Source: Actinotalea endophytica (GTDB lineage: Bacteria > Actinomycetota > Actinomycetes > Actinomycetales > Cellulomonadaceae). Taken from it: DNA of 64,000 nucleotides. The stretch is taken from positions 62,001-126,000 of the forward strand of contig NZ_JAOVZU010000010.1 of assembly GCF_025717005.1 (NCBI RefSeq), given 5' to 3'. The notes beneath the pieces were generated by a model that was not told the DNA's origin, did not search any database, and saw only the letters and a program-made list of their open reading frames with translations. The position numbers and the translations under genes were made by a program. Of the stretch, positions 61,938 through 64,000 are shown in pieces (position 1 is the stretch's first letter; each line of letters begins with the position of its first letter).

Positions 61938-63511
61938 CACAGCACCTGGGCGGGGTCCTCGCCGCGGCGGAACGCGTCGATCGCGGCCTGCCCGGCGGAC
62001 AGCATCGGGTCGACCCAGTTGCCCTGGTCGTCGAGCATCGACTCGAGGATGTCGTCGACGTCCTTGACCCCCAGGACCTGCATGAGCAGCCGGGCGGTGA
62101 CCTCGGGCGGGATCTTGCTGGTGCCGTCAGCCTCGACGATGGCCTTGACGAACTGGTCGACGGGCAGGTCGTCCATCGACGGCCAGTCGAACTCGACGGT
62201 CTGGTCCACGTCCCCGGTCAGGGTGGTGACCATCCGCCCGGTGTCGGTGTCGCGCAGCACCGTCCCGGACAGCGGGCCTTGCGGGGCGCGCACCGCGGCG
62301 GTGATGACGTAGGCCAGGGACCGCCGGTAGGCGTCCTCCCAGACGCTGCGGCGCATGCCCATCTCGAGCTCGGTGGGCCGGTCCAGGGTCTCGGCGACGG
62401 CCCGGGCGCCGGTCTGGCCGGGGTCGGCGAGCAGGACGGTGACGGCGATGCCCAGGCCGGCGGCGATCATCGCGGCGAGCGGGCGCCCGGAGTCCGAGTC
62501 GACGGTCGCGCCGGTCTTCGGGATGGCTTCGAGCGTGACGTCGTTGCCCATGACCGCGGTCGCGCCGACGTTGTTCGGGTTGCCGTCCGGGGCGGTCTCG
62601 GCGGGCCGGCGGGTGAGCTTCTGGCGCAGCGCCTGGGCCTTGGAGCCCTTCGAGGTGGCGCGCCAGGCGTACTGGGACAGGGACTTGACCAGCGTGGCCC
62701 AGTCGGCGAGGAAGTCCCGGTACAGGCGCGCCCACGGCAGCGCGGCGTACACGTCGCCGATGCCGAAGTCCCACCCGTCCAGGTCGTTGACCTTCACGTG
62801 CAGGACCGGGGCGTCCCACATCACGGGGGCGCCGTTGAGCTGCTTGGGGCGGGTGGCCGGCCAGTACCCGAGCGCCGGGTAGTAGGCCTGCAGCATCTGC
62901 GTCGCGGTGGTGCCGTCGTTGCGGACGACGGTCGCGGACCACTCGCGGCGGTAGTACCAGGCCTCTGACGCGTCGTCGGGGTTGGTGATCGGGTCGGCGA
63001 TCTCGGCGAACGGGATGCGCCGGGCCTGCACGAACCCGGTGCGCGGGTTGGTGAAGTGCGCGATGAACACGTTCCCGTCGGTCGCGACGGACCGTTCGAG
63101 GCGCTCGTGCGCCTGGTCGCCGGTGTACGCGCCCTGGTTGCCGTCGTCGTCGAGGAACGCCTGCACCACGGCGTTGACGTCCTGGGTCTCGTCCGCGCCG
63201 GCGCGGGCGGTGATCTGCACCCCGGAGCCCCACACGTAGGCGATCCGCAGGTTCACGCCGCGCTTCACGAGCGGGTGCGCGACGGCCATGACCCGGCAGG
63301 CCTCGGCGGAGCGGGTCAGCCCGGCGCGGGAGAACTGCTCGCGCGAGCCGGCGATGATCCGGTCCCAGCCAGTGTCGTCGAGCTGGAGCTCCAGGTCGGC
63401 GAGGGACTCGGTGAGGACCTCGAGCAGGGACTCGGCGGCGTTCGCACGGGCGACGGCCTGCTCGACGATGGCGGTCGGCCGCAGCCCGACGGCCTCCCCG
63501 ACGCGCGTCAT
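61937..63511 (-). CDS. Phage portal protein
   Basis: The portal protein of about 524 residues contains HPLVKRGVNLRIAYVWGSGVQI at the start, a wing region, and DVYAALPWARLYRDFLADWATLVKSLSQYAWRA plus LLADPGQTGARAVAETLDRPTELEM, typical of portals. It forms the DNA gate and binds terminase. The ATG at 63511 is chosen over a GTG at 63529. It lies 30 bp after the terminase gene. Confidence 0.88.
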   Translation of the reverse strand: MTRVGEAVGLRPTAIVEQAVARANAAESLLEVLTESLADLELQLDDTGWDRIIAGSREQFSRAGLTRSAEACRVMAVAHPLVKRGVNLRIAYVWGSGVQITARAGADETQDVNAVVQAFLDDDGNQGAYTGDQAHERLERSVATDGNVFIAHFTNPRTGFVQARRIPFAEIADPITNPDDASEAWYYRREWSATVVRNDGTTATQMLQAYYPALGYWPATRPKQLNGAPVMWDAPVLHVKVNDLDGWDFGIGDVYAALPWARLYRDFLADWATLVKSLSQYAWRATSKGSKAQALRQKLTRRPAETAPDGNPNNVGATAVMGNDVTLEAIPKTGATVDSDSGRPLAAMIAAGLGIAVTVLLADPGQTGARAVAETLDRPTELEMGMRRSVWEDAYRRSLAYVITAAVRAPQGPLSGTVLRDTDTGRMVTTLTGDVDQTVEFDWPSMDDLPVDQFVKAIVEADGTSKIPPEVTARLLMQVLGVKDVDDILESMLDDQGNWVDPMLSAGQAAIDAFRRGEDPAQVL

Positions 63512-63542
63512 CACACCCACCCGGCCCACCGCCTTCCGTTGG

Positions 63543-64000
63543 TCAGTAGCCGCCGACGATGGCGTGCGGGTCGTCGTCGTCGATCAGGTCATCGCCGGTC
63601 ACCCAGGCGTCGTCCTCGTCCAGCAGCGGCATGAGCAGGATCCGGTTGATGGCCTGGGACAGCGCGTCGACCGCGTCGTCGTGGGCGCCGTTGGGGAACG
63701 CTGCGGCCTCGGTGATGAGGTCCTCGACGTTCGGCAGCAGCTCGGCCTCGGGGAGCACCACGTTGCCGGAGTGGCACAGCGGGCTCACCGCGGCGGCGCG
63801 GGCGTACTTGGACCCCTCGGGCTCGATCGGGATGAGGCCCCCGATGGTCCGGTGCAGGGCGTTGATCACTGCGGGCCCGTTGGCCTTGTCCTCGACGAAC
63901 TTGGCCGTGGCCTGAGGCCAGCGAGCCGACATGGCCTTGATCGCGGCGAGCGTCTTGGTGAACGACAGTCGGTCGCGCACCTGGTCCACCAGGAACGCCT
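63543..64000 (-). CDS. Terminase large subunit, C-terminal nuclease part (partial)
   Basis: The frame stays open to the window edge, so the start lies outside. The visible 152 residues include the RNase H-like nuclease elements VEDKANGPAVINALH and ITEAAAFPNGAHDDAVDALSQAI, whose acidic residues bind metal. The motor domain is missing. It sits before portal, as usual. Confidence 0.9.
   Translation of the reverse strand, partial: AFLVDQVRDRLSFTKTLAAIKAMSARWPQATAKFVEDKANGPAVINALHRTIGGLIPIEPEGSKYARAAAVSPLCHSGNVVLPEAELLPNVEDLITEAAAFPNGAHDDAVDALSQAINRILLMPLLDEDDAWVTGDDLIDDDDPHAIVGGY

Larger units (their letters stand above)
35826..64000. mobile_element. Siphovirus-like prophage, left part (continues past the window)
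   Basis: The element starts at the tRNA-Arg(ACG) 3' remnant, next to a tyrosine integrase. From 41.2 kb it carries one long leftward late operon covering tail fibres, holin, endolysin, tape measure, tail tube, capsid, portal and terminase. No disruptive stop codons are seen in the structural genes, so it could be functional. Replication and immunity genes are not in the window except for possible small regulators at 39-40 kb. Confidence 0.92.

Overview
The window is high-GC chromosomal DNA from an actinobacterium. The gene styles (GTG starts, ATGA/GTGA stop-start overlaps, a rhamnoside-degradation locus next to a group 3b hydrogenase locus, and an actinophage-type prophage) fit a Cellulomonas-like soil or plant-litter organism. 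That assignment is inferred from gene content only.

Region 1 (1-7.85 kb) holds [NiFe] hydrogenase genes. The end of hypC, then hypD and hypE, run rightward. A VanY-type carboxypeptidase follows on the other strand. A leftward, tightly overlapping operon then encodes a cytoplasmic NAD(P)-linked group 3b hydrogenase: beta (Fe-S), gamma (FAD/NAD(P)), small subunit, large subunit and maturation protease. A CsoR-family-like operator (7834-7849) lies upstream of this operon. The large-subunit frame lacks its expected stop codon and runs on into the protease gene.

Region 2 (7.9-10.7 kb) has an old-yellow-enzyme/dienoyl-CoA-reductase-like flavoprotein, a DinB-fold protein, and a 30-residue gene with an excellent ribosome binding site followed by a 36-bp perfect palindrome.

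Region 3 (10.8-22.9 kb) is an L-rhamnose island: rhaD, rhaB, rhaI, rhaM, a RhaS-like sugar-binding lipoprotein, an MFS transporter, a secreted GH106-type alpha-L-rhamnosidase and two paralogous TetR regulators. Two identical 14-bp LacI-type operators precede rhaD and rhaI. A different shared motif precedes both TetR genes.

Region 4 (23-35.75 kb) holds a four-TM membrane protein with a possible TIR-like C-terminus, a divergent SDR/TetR pair with a perfect operator palindrome, and a second sugar ABC operon (DUF5107-TPR protein, binding protein, ATPase, permease, DUF4380 protein) controlled by a divergent AraC regulator.

Region 5 (35.83 kb to the end) is the left part of a prophage integrated into a tRNA-Arg(ACG) gene, of which only the 3' half remains here. 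The integrase, a secreted HNH nuclease with DUF4214 repeats and a HicA-like/HTH pair come first. A long leftward late operon follows, read from right to left as terminase, portal, MuF-like head protein, protease/scaffold, decoration, capsid, connectors, tail tube, frameshifted tail chaperones, tape measure, baseplate and fibre genes, endolysin and holin. Two genes on the opposite strand (a lipoprotein and a zinc-ribbon protein) interrupt it. The right end of the prophage, with the intact tRNA-Arg gene, should lie beyond the window. No gene-free stretch exceeds 300 bases.
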